Shown here: in pieces, positions 17,574 to 25,117 of the stretch
Numbering within the stretch: position 1 is the first letter of the stretch
Layout: each line of letters starts with the position of its first letter
NCBI GenBank assembly: GCA_035696245.1
Contig: DASRQW010000173.1
Coordinates: forward strand, 1-35,797
Direction of reading: 5' to 3'
From: Longimicrobiaceae bacterium
GTDB lineage: Bacteria; Gemmatimonadota; Gemmatimonadetes; Longimicrobiales; Longimicrobiaceae
DNA length: 35,797 nucleotides
Notes under the pieces: generated by a model
Told to the model about the DNA's origin: nothing
What the model saw: the letters and a program-made list of their open reading frames with translations, nothing else
The model's database searches: none
Program-made: the position numbers and the translations under genes

Positions 17574-17849
17574 ATGGCGAAGCTGAAGCTCCAGATCGAA
17601 GACCTGTACGTCGACTCGTTCCATACGGGGCCGGACATGCTCCGCCGGGGAACGGTTCACGGTGGAAGCGACGTGTTCGACATGTATGTCAGTCACGCCT
17701 GGCCGCCCATCGAAAGCCGCGTCCGCTCGTGCAATGCCACGGAATGCGACGCGACCTGCATCCGCTCGTGCGAGGGCTCGTGCGCCACGTGCGAAGGCAC
17801 CTGCTACGATCCCACGTGCGGGCCGTCGTCACCGCACGTCTGCTGCTGA
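17574..17849 (+). CDS. Cys-rich RiPP-precursor-like peptide (pinensin-like leader)
   Basis: 91 residues with two parts. The N-terminal part has a leader-like pattern (LKLQIEDLYVDSF at residues 4-16, then RRGTVHGG) that resembles leaders of pinensin-family lanthipeptide precursors. The last 40 residues hold ten cysteines, seven of them directly preceded by Ser or Thr or one residue away (TEC, ATC, RSC, GSC, ATC, GTC, PTC), ending in CC. Ser/Thr/Cys-rich cores suit lanthionine formation, disulfides or other post-translational change. GGCGGGC upstream of ATG is a fair ribosome site. It lies between the acyl-CoA dehydrogenase (89 bases) and thioesterase (124 bases) genes on the same strand. No lanthionine synthetase, radical SAM, YcaO or exporter gene is in the window, so maturation, if any, relies on genes elsewhere. 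Family assignment is inference. Confidence 0.75.
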   Translation: MAKLKLQIEDLYVDSFHTGPDMLRRGTVHGGSDVFDMYVSHAWPPIESRVRSCNATECDATCIRSCEGSCATCEGTCYDPTCGPSSPHVCC

Positions 17850-17973
17850 GGCGGCGGACTTCCGGCGCGACGCGGTCGATCCGGCGAGCCTTCGATATCT
17901 TCATCCCGCCGCCGCGCCAACGCTCGGCGGCGGTCTCCGTCCCACCCGCACCGCGGGCCAACCCGGCAGTGGA

Positions 17974-18765
17974 ATGAACAGAAGCGCGCTGAACTCGTGG
18001 GTCACCTTTCCGCGCCCCAACCCCCAGGCGCGGCTGCGGCTGTTCTGCTTCCCGTACGCGGGCGGCGGCGCCTCGGTCTTCTTCGGCTGGCCCGCGCTGC
18101 TGCCGCCGGACGTGGAGGTGTGCGCTGTGCAGCCGCCCGGCCGCGAAGGCCGCCTGGTGGAGAAGCCGTACAGCGACATGCTGGAGCTGGTGGAGCGCAT
18201 GGGGCCCGAGCTTCTGCCGTACATGGACAAGCCGTTCGCCTTCGCCGGCCACAGCAACGGCGCGGTGATGGCCTTCGAGCTCACCCGCAAGCTGCGCCGC
18301 GAAGGCCGCACGCTGCCGCTGCACCTGTTCGTCACGGGCCGGCCGGCGCCGCAGCTCCCGAATCGCCATCCGCCCATCCACGACCTTCCCGAGCCGCGGT
18401 TCATCGAGGAGCTTCGGCGCCTGCAGGGCACGCCCGAAGAGGTCCTGCAGAACCGCGAGATCATGGAGTTGATCACCCCCCTGCTCCGCGCGGACTTCTC
18501 GCTGGCGGAGACGTACAAGTACAGCCCGGAGCCGGCGCTGGACGTGCCGCTTTCGGCCTACGGCGGCATCGGCGACGCGGACGTGCGCCCGGACGAGGTG
18601 GAGCCCTGGGGCGAGCAGACCGGCGCGGCGTTCACCTTCCGCACCTTCCCTGGCGACCATTTCTTCATCAACACCCAGCGGCAGATGGTGCTGGAGCAGA
18701 TGTCGGCCGAGCTGCGCGGCGTCACTGCCCGGCTGGCACGCGGTGCCGCGGCGCATGGCTTCTGA
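17974..18765 (+). CDS. Type II thioesterase of NRPS/PKS locus
   Basis: 263 residues. An alpha/beta hydrolase with the type II thioesterase start LFCFPYAGGGASVFFGW, oxyanion region PPGREGR, nucleophile Ser94 in GHSNG, the acid in the GIGDADVRPDEV segment and His229 in FPGDHFFI. These stand-alone enzymes remove stalled or wrong acyl groups from carrier domains, here presumably of the upstream synthetase. The GHSNG elbow replaces the more usual GHSMG. The ATG at 17974 is preceded by GGCAGTGGA and its stop lies 11 bases inside the next gene, so the two are probably translated together. Confidence 0.95.
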   Translation: MNRSALNSWVTFPRPNPQARLRLFCFPYAGGGASVFFGWPALLPPDVEVCAVQPPGREGRLVEKPYSDMLELVERMGPELLPYMDKPFAFAGHSNGAVMAFELTRKLRREGRTLPLHLFVTGRPAPQLPNRHPPIHDLPEPRFIEELRRLQGTPEEVLQNREIMELITPLLRADFSLAETYKYSPEPALDVPLSAYGGIGDADVRPDEVEPWGEQTGAAFTFRTFPGDHFFINTQRQMVLEQMSAELRGVTARLARGAAAHGF

Positions 18766-19546
18766 GCACGGCTGGGACGGCGCGCCGGCGGACCTGGCTC
18801 TCGCCGGCGGCGACGTCCACGTCTGGCGCGCCTCGCTGGAGCCGCCCGCGCCCGAGCTGGCGCGCCTCGCCGCCACGCTCGCGGAAGACGAGCAGGTGCG
18901 GGCGGCGCGGTTCCGCTTCCCCGTGCACCGCGACCGCTACGTCGCCGGCCGCGGCATCCTGCGCGTGCTCCTGGGCCGCTACCTGGGCATCCGCCCGCGC
19001 GAGGTGCGCCTGACGTACACCGCGCACGGAAAGCCCGCCCTGGCCGATCAAGGCGGGGCGGGCGGGCTGTGCTTCAACGTGTCCAACACCGAGGCGCTGG
19101 GGCTCTACGCCTTCGCGCGCGGGCGCCACCTGGGCGTGGACGTGGAGCACGTGCGCCCCATGCCCGACGGCGTCGCAATCGCCCGCCGCTTCTTCTCCGC
19201 GCCGGAGAACGAGGTCTTCGCCGCGCTGCCTGAAGAAGGGCGCGAGCTGGCGTTCTTCACCTGCTGGACGCGCAAGGAAGCGTACATCAAGGCCGTCGGC
19301 GAGGGCCTGTCGATGCCGCTGGACCGCTTCGACGTCACCCTCGTCCCCGGCGACCCCGCGCGCCTCCTCGCCACGCGCCCGGATGCGTCGGAGGCCGCCC
19401 GCTGGGTACTCCACGAGCTGCACCCCGGCGCCGGGTTCGTCGGCGCTCTCATGGTGGAGGGCAGCGGCTGCGCCATCTCCTGCTACGACTGGCCGGGAGA
19501 TGCGCTCACGTCCGCATCCCCCGCGTTCGAGAACGCCGCACGCTGA
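18755..19546 (+). CDS. Sfp-type 4'-phosphopantetheinyl transferase
   Basis: 263 residues. It carries the Sfp-family motifs RGILRVLLGRYL, FNVSNTEALGLYAF, GVDVEHVRP (Asp129 and Glu131, magnesium ligands) and FFTCWTRKEAYIKAVGEGL (Lys174). It attaches the phosphopantetheine arm of CoA to carrier-domain serines, so it can activate the four visible T domains. I chose ATG 18755, which overlaps the thioesterase stop by 11 bases; a GTG at 18743 would add four residues (MPRR). It is the last + strand gene of the biosynthetic run, which ends in repeat DNA. Confidence 0.95.
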   Translation: MASEHGWDGAPADLALAGGDVHVWRASLEPPAPELARLAATLAEDEQVRAARFRFPVHRDRYVAGRGILRVLLGRYLGIRPREVRLTYTAHGKPALADQGGAGGLCFNVSNTEALGLYAFARGRHLGVDVEHVRPMPDGVAIARRFFSAPENEVFAALPEEGRELAFFTCWTRKEAYIKAVGEGLSMPLDRFDVTLVPGDPARLLATRPDASEAARWVLHELHPGAGFVGALMVEGSGCAISCYDWPGDALTSASPAFENAAR

Positions 19547-19758
19547 CGCCGCATCGGCTGTACGGCAGGCGGTAGATGCACGGCTCTACATCTCCTTGTC
19601 GAATTGGGAGATGTGCGGAAGCCGGGATTTTCGGTAGATGCGCGGAATTCCGCTTTCCGACCGCGCAGCTCATCGCGCGCGGACGTGGAACGGAAGTTGA
19701 CGTGCCTTGGAAGGCTGTAGCGGAGGCTCGGTAGATGCGCGGCGTGTGGCGACGGACG
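19547..19758 (+). repeat. Repeat-motif cluster between convergent genes
   Basis: 212 bases between the convergent PPTase and regulator genes. GGTAGATGCRCGG occurs three times (near 19571, 19634 and 19730) and GGGAGATGTGCGGAA once (19606). ACATCTCC (19588-19595) pairs with GGAGATGT (19607-19614) across 11 bases as a hairpin. No gene is supported; the hairpin could end transcription from either side. Confidence 0.8.
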
Positions 19759-20598
19759 TCAGGAACCGACGCGCTGGCCTCGGCGGCGCTCCTTGCCCCA
19801 CATGCGCAGGTCGGTGAGCTCTTCCAGGAACGTCCGCGACGCCCGGACGAACGCACCTTCCCGCCGTAACGTAGTGGGGATGGTGCCCAGGAAGTCCTGC
19901 ATCGCCCGCCGCAGGCTGCTGTCGGACGCATAGCTGCACGCGTAGGCCACGCTCAGCACCGTCCGCCCCGGGTCGTCCAGCAGCGACGCGGCCTGGAGGA
20001 TGCGCATCCACGCCATCAGCCTGCGGGGCGGGGGAAGGCCGGCGCGCTCGGCCCAGCGCAGCACCGTGCGCTCGGAGAGGTGGAGGGCGCGCGCCAGGTC
20101 CTTGCCGCGCCCGCCCATGGAGACGACCTCGGCCGCCGTCATCAGCAGCATGCGCGCCTTGCCCGAGGTGGACGGCGGGAGCGAGCGCTCCAGCAGGTTC
20201 TGCAGGGGCCGGCCCTGCGCCGCCCGCAGCCGCCGTGCGATCGACTCGGAGGTGTCGTCCTCCTCGAGCGAGATGATGTCGGTCACGCCCCACTCGCCCA
20301 GCGTGCGCAGGTCGTGCGACCGGCCGGGGCGGATCTGGAGGGCGGCGAGCACGGTGGCGGAGGGGAACTCCCAGAGCAGGGCGCGCAGCTCGGGCGAGAG
20401 CTGCCCGTCGCGGTGCGTGCCCTCGTACGGGTCCACGATCAGGAGGGCGGCGGGGGGCGCGTCGGTGACCGCCTGGCGCAGCGCTTCCCACCCCGGAACG
20501 AAGCGGCAGCGGTAGGCTTTTCCGCCCACCCGCCTGACCCGCTCCCGAAACGGCGCGTTTTGGTGCAGCACATAGAGCGGACGGGGAACTGCGGGCAT
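19759..20598 (-). CDS. AraC-type transcriptional regulator with receiver-like N-terminus
   Basis: 279 residues. The C-terminal 110 residues are a double helix-turn-helix of AraC style: RGKDLARALHLSERTVLRWAERAG, then ILQAASLLDDPGRTVLSVAYACSYASDSSLRRAMQDFLGTIPTTLRR, the second helix pair having the FxxxxSLRRAMQDFLG form. The N-terminal part (ALLIVDPYEG near residue 55, VLAALQIRPG, GVTDIISLEED) resembles a response-regulator-like alpha/beta fold without a clear phosphoacceptor. It may regulate the biosynthetic genes or the divergent lipoprotein gene; the target is unknown. The ATG at 20598 has no ribosome site, and a perfect TATAAT lies only 13-18 bases upstream, suggesting a very short leader. 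Confidence 0.85.
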   Translation of the reverse strand: MPAVPRPLYVLHQNAPFRERVRRVGGKAYRCRFVPGWEALRQAVTDAPPAALLIVDPYEGTHRDGQLSPELRALLWEFPSATVLAALQIRPGRSHDLRTLGEWGVTDIISLEEDDTSESIARRLRAAQGRPLQNLLERSLPPSTSGKARMLLMTAAEVVSMGGRGKDLARALHLSERTVLRWAERAGLPPPRRLMAWMRILQAASLLDDPGRTVLSVAYACSYASDSSLRRAMQDFLGTIPTTLRREGAFVRASRTFLEELTDLRMWGKERRRGQRVGS

Positions 20599-20610
20599 GA
20601 CGTGTCTGGA

Positions 20611-20616
20611 ATTATA
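20611..20616 (-). promoter_or_regulatory. TATAAT -10 box of the AraC-type gene
   Basis: On the - strand the sequence CCATATAATTCC contains a perfect TATAAT. Transcription would start about five bases before the ATG at 20598. The -35 position 17 bases upstream (CATTCT) is weak, so activator help or a different sigma factor is possible. Confidence 0.5.
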
Positions 20617-20641
20617 TGGCTACTGCGCGACTGAGAATGGG

Positions 20642-20698
20642 CGCGAAGCGTCCTTCGCGTGTACGTTTACGTCATCACCTCAGGCAACTTCTGTTGCC
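20642..20698. promoter_or_regulatory. Two hairpins/dyads between divergent genes
   Basis: CGCGAAG-CGTC-CTTCGCG (20642-20659) and GGCAAC-TTCT-GTTGCC (20683-20698) lie in the 140-bp gap between the divergent regulator and lipoprotein genes. They are candidate operators or leader structures; no matching protein can be named. Confidence 0.45.
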
Positions 20699-20738
20699 GA
20701 ACCGCACGGACCTCCCCCACATCACCCGGAAAATCGGA

Positions 20739-21011
20739 ATGAAACTCGCCCGGACCTTCCTGGCCGCCCTGGCCGTCACCGCCCTCGCCGCCTGTAGCTC
20801 GGACCCGGTGGGCGTCGCGGACCGCCAGCCCCGCACTCCCGCGCACCGTGACATCACCCCGAGCGATCCGGGCGTGGACCCGAACGCGGGCCTCACGGAC
20901 GGCGGAACCGGGCTGACCAACTGCGTGACGCTCGAAGTCGTGGTGAACGGCGTGCTCACCGCCACCGTCACCTGTGACGGCCGCGGCCCCCAGATCGGCA
21001 CCGGGACCTGA
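20739..21011 (+). CDS. Small putative lipoprotein of unknown function
   Basis: 90 residues. The N-terminus is a lipoprotein signal peptide: MKLAR, a hydrophobic stretch and the lipobox LAAC at residues 17-20, so Cys20 would be lipidated. The mature part is short and Pro/Asp/Gly-rich (TPSDPGVDPN, LTDGGTGLTN), then a small strand-like segment CVTLEVVVNGVLTATVTC bounded by two cysteines that could form a disulfide. I do not recognise a family. ATG 20739 is chosen over upstream in-frame starts because the signal peptide begins there; GGAAAATCGGA upstream is a modest ribosome site. It diverges from the AraC-type regulator and is followed by a strong terminator, so it is probably a single-gene transcript. 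Confidence 0.75.
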   Translation: MKLARTFLAALAVTALAACSSDPVGVADRQPRTPAHRDITPSDPGVDPNAGLTDGGTGLTNCVTLEVVVNGVLTATVTCDGRGPQIGTGT

Positions 21012-21033
21012 GCTGGCCCATCCCAGCGCCGTA

Positions 21034-21071
21034 GATCCCCCGCCTCGCGCATATGGCCGAGGCGGGGGATC
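21034..21071 (+). terminator. Strong terminator hairpin after lipoprotein gene
   Basis: GATCCCCCGCCTCG pairs perfectly with CGAGGCGGGGGATC (14-bp stem, 10-base loop), followed by TTCGCATCT. It starts 23 bases after the lipoprotein stop. Confidence 0.8.
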
Positions 21072-21238
21072 TTCGCATCTGGGCCCGCGTTCTCCTCCGC
21101 GAAGGGAAAGCGCAGGCAGCCGGATGATACCGAGCCGCAGAGCTCCGTTCCGGAGATGAACCGCAACCGCCAGAATCGGTGAGGTCTGCCGCCACGCGGT
21201 TCCGGAGCGATGCTCGGCGCTGCGGTATGAAAGACGAA

Positions 21239-21271
21239 CTACCCGCCGGGCACCAGATGCCCGGCGGGTAG
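21239..21271 (-). terminator. Strong terminator hairpin after TPR gene
   Basis: CTACCCGCCGGGCA pairs perfectly with TGCCCGGCGGGTAG (14-bp stem, 5-base loop). On the - strand it begins 14 bases after the TPR gene stop and is followed by TTCGTCTTTC, a partly T-rich tract. The gap 21072-21238 between the two terminators holds no gene I can see. Confidence 0.8.
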
Positions 21272-21284
21272 TCGTTCTCGGTCT

Positions 21285-22580
21285 TCAGGCCGCGACCGCC
21301 GCCTCGAGCGAGCGCACCATCTCGCCGGCCAGCCAGTCGGCCGCCTGCGCGCCGCTGCTCGGCTGCCGCTGCGAAGCCACCGCCGCCTGCGAGCTGCGGC
21401 CGCTCTGCACGTGCTCCAGGAGCGCTTCCGCGCCCATGCGGTACTTGGCCTCGCCGCGCTCCTTGGCCACCCGCAGCGCCTGCTGCGCGGCCTGCTCGGC
21501 GCGGTCCCACTCGCCCAGGCTGGCCGCGCCCTGGCCCAGCTCGAGCAGCGCGCCGGCCTGCACAGTGATGGTGTCGGGGTCCTTGGCCATGCGCGTCACC
21601 TCGACCCACGACTTGCGGAAGAGATCGCGCTGGCCCGTGCCGCCGGCGGCGCGGGCGATGTGCGACAGCACCGTCATGCGCAGCGGCGGCGTGGCGAAGT
21701 GAGGCAGCAGCGCCTCGAACACCGGGATCACCCGCGCGAAGTCGCCCTGGTCCATCCAGAAGTACGCCACGTCGTGCGCCAGCGTGGGCAGCAGGTCGTG
21801 CTGCGGGCCGTACGCCTTGAACGCCTGCTTGGCGTACTGCTCCGCCTGGTCGTTGCGGCCCGTCTCGGTCGCGATGATGAACAGCTCGTGCAGCGCCTTG
21901 CCCTGCACGTGCCGCAGGCCCTTGCGGCGGGCGGCGCGCAGCGCCTTCACGTGCATGCGCTGGGCGGCGGGCAGGTTGCCGCGCTCGCGCAGCATGTTGC
22001 CCAGCGAGATGTAGGCCTGCGAGTACGACGTCCAGTCGCCACTCTGGCGGCCGATCATCACCGCGTGGCGGAACCAGGTCTCGGCGCGGGGAGCCTCGCC
22101 GCGGCGGCGGGCCAGCTTGCCCACCGCGTACGCGAACGCCGCGTTCATGGGCGCCGAGAGCGCCGCCGCCTGCCGGAAGGCGAGCGCGGTCGCCTGCGCG
22201 CCCTCGCGGTCGGCCCACGTGCCGATGGCGGCGCAGGCTTCGGCCACGGCCTCGCCGTGCCCGGCGCCCGGCGAGCCGATCATGCGGCCCACGGTGACCA
22301 GCGAGTCCACGATCTGCGCGGGCACCTGCGCCTCGAGCAGCTCGGCCAGGCGCTTACGGCCCGCCTCGGGCGAGAACATCTTCCCGCGCTCCTCGGGCTC
22401 GGACGAGGCCCACAGCATCACGTTGCGGTACGACTGCCAGAGCAGTATCCCCGCGTCGCCGCCGACCTCGCGGAGGATGTCCATGCCCTCCAGCGTCTCG
22501 GAGCCGCGCGTGAGCGGGGGCGGTGTGCGCCACCGGCGGGGTGCGCGTGCGGGCGGAGCCTTGGGGCGGGGGGCTTTCAT
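21285..22580 (-). CDS. TPR-repeat protein of unknown function
   Basis: 431 residues. A basic Pro-rich N-terminus (MKAPRPKAPPARAPRRW) is followed by helical repeats of about 34-40 residues with TPR-like spacing, for example AYAVGKLARRRGEAPRAETWFRHAV, AYISLGNMLRERGNLPAAQRMHVKAL, ALHELFIIATETGRNDQAEQYAKQAF and ALLELGQGAASLGEWDRAEQAAQQAL. There is no signal peptide or membrane segment, so it is probably cytoplasmic. TPRs act as protein-binding scaffolds; no partner or enzymatic domain is visible. ATG 22580 has a strong ribosome site (AAGGAG, 8 bases upstream). Its own promoter with a near-perfect palindrome lies just upstream, and a terminator follows, suggesting single-gene transcription. Confidence 0.82.
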   Translation of the reverse strand: MKAPRPKAPPARAPRRWRTPPPLTRGSETLEGMDILREVGGDAGILLWQSYRNVMLWASSEPEERGKMFSPEAGRKRLAELLEAQVPAQIVDSLVTVGRMIGSPGAGHGEAVAEACAAIGTWADREGAQATALAFRQAAALSAPMNAAFAYAVGKLARRRGEAPRAETWFRHAVMIGRQSGDWTSYSQAYISLGNMLRERGNLPAAQRMHVKALRAARRKGLRHVQGKALHELFIIATETGRNDQAEQYAKQAFKAYGPQHDLLPTLAHDVAYFWMDQGDFARVIPVFEALLPHFATPPLRMTVLSHIARAAGGTGQRDLFRKSWVEVTRMAKDPDTITVQAGALLELGQGAASLGEWDRAEQAAQQALRVAKERGEAKYRMGAEALLEHVQSGRSSQAAVASQRQPSSGAQAADWLAGEMVRSLEAAVAA

Positions 22581-22601
22581 CGAGTTGCTCCTTGCAAGAT
22601 G

Positions 22602-22662
22602 TCGGGAAAGTGTCCCGATCGTAGAAGTCATATTGTATACTATATGCAGGGAGGGGCGTAAA
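22602..22662 (-). promoter_or_regulatory. Promoter and palindromes upstream of TPR gene
   Basis: On the - strand, TTTACG (22657-22662) and TATACA (22634-22639) are spaced 17 bases apart, a plausible sigma-70 promoter. CATATTGTATACTATATG (22629-22646) is palindromic except for one symmetric mismatch pair and overlaps the -10 box, so it may be an operator. A second inverted repeat, TCGGGA-N5-TCCCGA (22602-22618), lies in the transcribed leader. This A/T-rich patch stands out strongly from the surroundings. Confidence 0.6.
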
Positions 22663-22681
22663 CGCCACATTTTCCTGCAAA

Positions 22682-22700
22682 CACCCGGTGACTCCGGGTG
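22682..22700. repeat. Small hairpin between clpA and TPR gene
   Basis: CACCCGG-TGACT-CCGGGTG, a perfect 7-bp stem, lies 85 bases downstream of the clpA stop and may contribute to termination of the clpS-clpA transcript. No T-run is evident. Confidence 0.4.
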
Positions 22701-22785
22701 CCGACCGGTTGTGCCCAAGTGAACGGCGGGACGGGTCGCCGCCCCGTGGCGGCCGCATGCCGGTGCCTGGTGTCCACTGGATACA

Positions 22786-25113
22786 CTAATGCCGTGGGGT
22801 TGTTTCCGGAAGCGGACGCTTTTCGTCCACCTCCGGCGGTGCGGTAGTTTGCACATCCCGCGCCGCCGTGTAGCGTATGTCCAACTTTCCACCACGCCTG
22901 TCCACCGTCGCGTAGCCGCCGTGCTCCAGCGCGCCGAAAAGGATCTCCTCTCCCATAGGCCGCAGCACCTCTTCCTGCACCAGGCGGGCAAGGGGCCGTG
23001 CACCGTTCTTCGGGTCCAGCCCGCCTTGGGCCAGCCACGCGCGGGCGGCCGGGGTCACCTCCAGCTCCACTCCCTTGGCGGCCAAACGGACGGCGAGCGC
23101 CGCTACCGTCCGGTCCACGATGCGCTCCATCACGGCCAAGGTGAGTGGTGCGAAGGGGATGCGCGCGTCCAGCCGGTTGCGGAACTCGGGCGAGAAGGTC
23201 TTCTCGTACGCCCGCTCGTCCTCGCCGCCCGCTTCTCCGCCTCCAAAACCCGCGCGGCGGCGCGCCATCTCCTCGGCGCCCACGTTGCTGGTCATCACCA
23301 GGACGACGTTGCGGAAGTCGGCCTGCTTGCCGTTGGCGTCCGTGAGACGGCCGTAGTCCATCACCTGCAGCAGGACGTTGAAGACGTCGGGGTGCGCCTT
23401 CTCGATCTCGTCCAGCAGCAGCACGGCGTGGGGGGTGCGCGCCACCGCGTCGGTGAGCAGGCCCGCCTGCTCGAAGCCCACGTAGCCCGGCGGCGCCCCG
23501 ATGAGGCGCGAGACGGTGTGGCTCTCCATGTACTCGCTCATGTCGAAGCGGATGAGCGTGATGCCCATCGCCTCGGCCAGGCTGCGCGCGACCTCGGTCT
23601 TGCCTACGCCGGTGGGGCCGGTGAAGAGGAACGAGCCCACCGGCTTCTCCGGGTCGCGCAGCCCGGCGCGGGAGAGCTTGATCGCCGAGACCACCCGCTC
23701 CACCGCGGCGTCCTGCCCGAAGACGCGCCGCTTCAGCTCCGCCTCCAGCCCGCGGAGCCTTTCACGGTCACTTCCCGCCACCGTCTTTGGCGGGATCCGT
23801 GCCATGGTCGCGAGGATGCGCTCGACCGTCTGCTCGTCCACCTCCGGCGGCTCGGCGGCGCCCACTGAGCGCAGGCGGACTTCCGCGCCGGCCTCGTCCA
23901 GCAGGTCGATCGCCTTGTCGGGGAGCCGTTTCTCGTGCAGATGGCGGGCGGCGAGCTCGGCGGCCGCGCGGATGGCGCCTTCGGTGTAGCGTACGCCGTG
24001 GAACGCCTCGTACCGGGGCCGCAGCCCGTCCAGAATGCGCACGGTGTCCGGAATCGAGGCTTCGGGCACCTCCACCTTCTGGAAGCGGCGGGCGAGCGCG
24101 CGGTCCTTCTCGAAGTGCGACCGGAGCTCCTCCCACGTGGTCGATCCGATGCAGCGCAAGCCCGCAGCGAGCGCCGGCTTGAGGAGATTGGAGGCGTCCA
24201 CGCTGCCGCCGCTGGTGGTGCCGGCGCCCACGAGGGTGTGGATCTCGTCCACGAAGAGGATGGCGTGGGGGTGGGCGGCGAGCTCGGCCAGCACGGCCTT
24301 CAGGCGCTCCTCGAAGTCGCCGCGGTACCGCGTGCCCGCCAGCAGCGCGCCAAGATCGAGCGCGAAGATCTCCGCATCCCGCAACGGTTCGGGCACTTCG
24401 CCCGCGTGGATCCGGAGGGCCAGCCCTTCCACCAGCGCGGTCTTGCCCACACCCGGGTCGCCCACGAAGAGCGGGTTGTTCTTGCGGCGCCGCGCCAGCA
24501 CGTGCACGGCCCGGGCGATCTCCGCCTCACGGCCGATCAGCGGGTCCACGCGCCCCGCGGCGGCCATCTCGTTGAGCGACACGGCGAAACGGGCCAGCGC
24601 GCTGTCTCCGTCCGCCACGTCCGGCTGGTCGTCGTCCGCGTGCACGCGCGGGGGGCGAGGAGCGTCGGCGGCGGCGTGGGCGGTGCCGTGGGAGATGTAG
24701 CGCAGCACGGCCAGGCGGCTCATCCCCTGCTCCTCCATGAAGTGCACCGCGAACGCGTCGGCCTCGCCCCACAGAGACGCCAGGACGTGGGCGCCCGTCA
24801 CCTCGTCCTTCCCGGAGCGGAGCACGTGCAGCGCGGCCTCGTGCACCACCCGGCGGAAGGCCAGCGTCGGCGAGGCTTCATCGACCGCGTGCGATGCGGG
24901 CGGCACCTCGTCGCGGAGGAAGCGGTCCAAGCGCGCCCGCAGAGCCTCGGGGTCGCCGCCGGCGCCGCGCACGGCCTGGAGCGCGGCGTCGTCGTGAAGA
25001 AGAGCGAAGAGCAGGTGCTCCAGCCCGGCCAGACGGTGGCCGCGGCGTGCGGCTTCCATGACGGCCAGCCGCAGGGTGATCTCCAGGTCCGGGCGCACTG
25101 CGGGGGTGGACAT
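22786..25113 (-). CDS. clpA: ATP-dependent Clp protease ATP-binding subunit ClpA
   Basis: 775 residues, close to typical ClpA. Order: Clp-N repeat domain (residues 1-145), first AAA+ module with GDPGVGKT and ILFVDEIHTL, second AAA+ module with GPTGVGKT and VLLLDEIEKAHPDVFN, then the Clp C-terminal small domain. It unfolds substrates and threads them into ClpP. The immediately upstream clpS supports ClpA rather than ClpC or ClpB; the long coiled-coil middle domain of ClpB is absent. The loop where ClpP-docking IGL/VGF tripeptides occur reads RRAGFGGG, so the first loop residue is Ala. ATG 25113 is four bases after the clpS stop, so the two are co-translated. No clpP is in the window. Confidence 0.97.
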   Translation of the reverse strand: MSTPAVRPDLEITLRLAVMEAARRGHRLAGLEHLLFALLHDDAALQAVRGAGGDPEALRARLDRFLRDEVPPASHAVDEASPTLAFRRVVHEAALHVLRSGKDEVTGAHVLASLWGEADAFAVHFMEEQGMSRLAVLRYISHGTAHAAADAPRPPRVHADDDQPDVADGDSALARFAVSLNEMAAAGRVDPLIGREAEIARAVHVLARRRKNNPLFVGDPGVGKTALVEGLALRIHAGEVPEPLRDAEIFALDLGALLAGTRYRGDFEERLKAVLAELAAHPHAILFVDEIHTLVGAGTTSGGSVDASNLLKPALAAGLRCIGSTTWEELRSHFEKDRALARRFQKVEVPEASIPDTVRILDGLRPRYEAFHGVRYTEGAIRAAAELAARHLHEKRLPDKAIDLLDEAGAEVRLRSVGAAEPPEVDEQTVERILATMARIPPKTVAGSDRERLRGLEAELKRRVFGQDAAVERVVSAIKLSRAGLRDPEKPVGSFLFTGPTGVGKTEVARSLAEAMGITLIRFDMSEYMESHTVSRLIGAPPGYVGFEQAGLLTDAVARTPHAVLLLDEIEKAHPDVFNVLLQVMDYGRLTDANGKQADFRNVVLVMTSNVGAEEMARRRAGFGGGEAGGEDERAYEKTFSPEFRNRLDARIPFAPLTLAVMERIVDRTVAALAVRLAAKGVELEVTPAARAWLAQGGLDPKNGARPLARLVQEEVLRPMGEEILFGALEHGGYATVDRRGGKLDIRYTAARDVQTTAPPEVDEKRPLPETTPRH

Positions 25114-25117
25114 GCGG

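Noticed and set aside
19547-19758. tRNA or riboswitch in the structured gap after the PPTase gene
   Set aside because: Hairpins are built from the dispersed motif; no cloverleaf or known aptamer core is visible.
22581-23003. N-terminal extension of the TPR protein
   Set aside because: It overlaps clpA and runs through the promoter; a strong AAGGAG site fixes ATG 22580.
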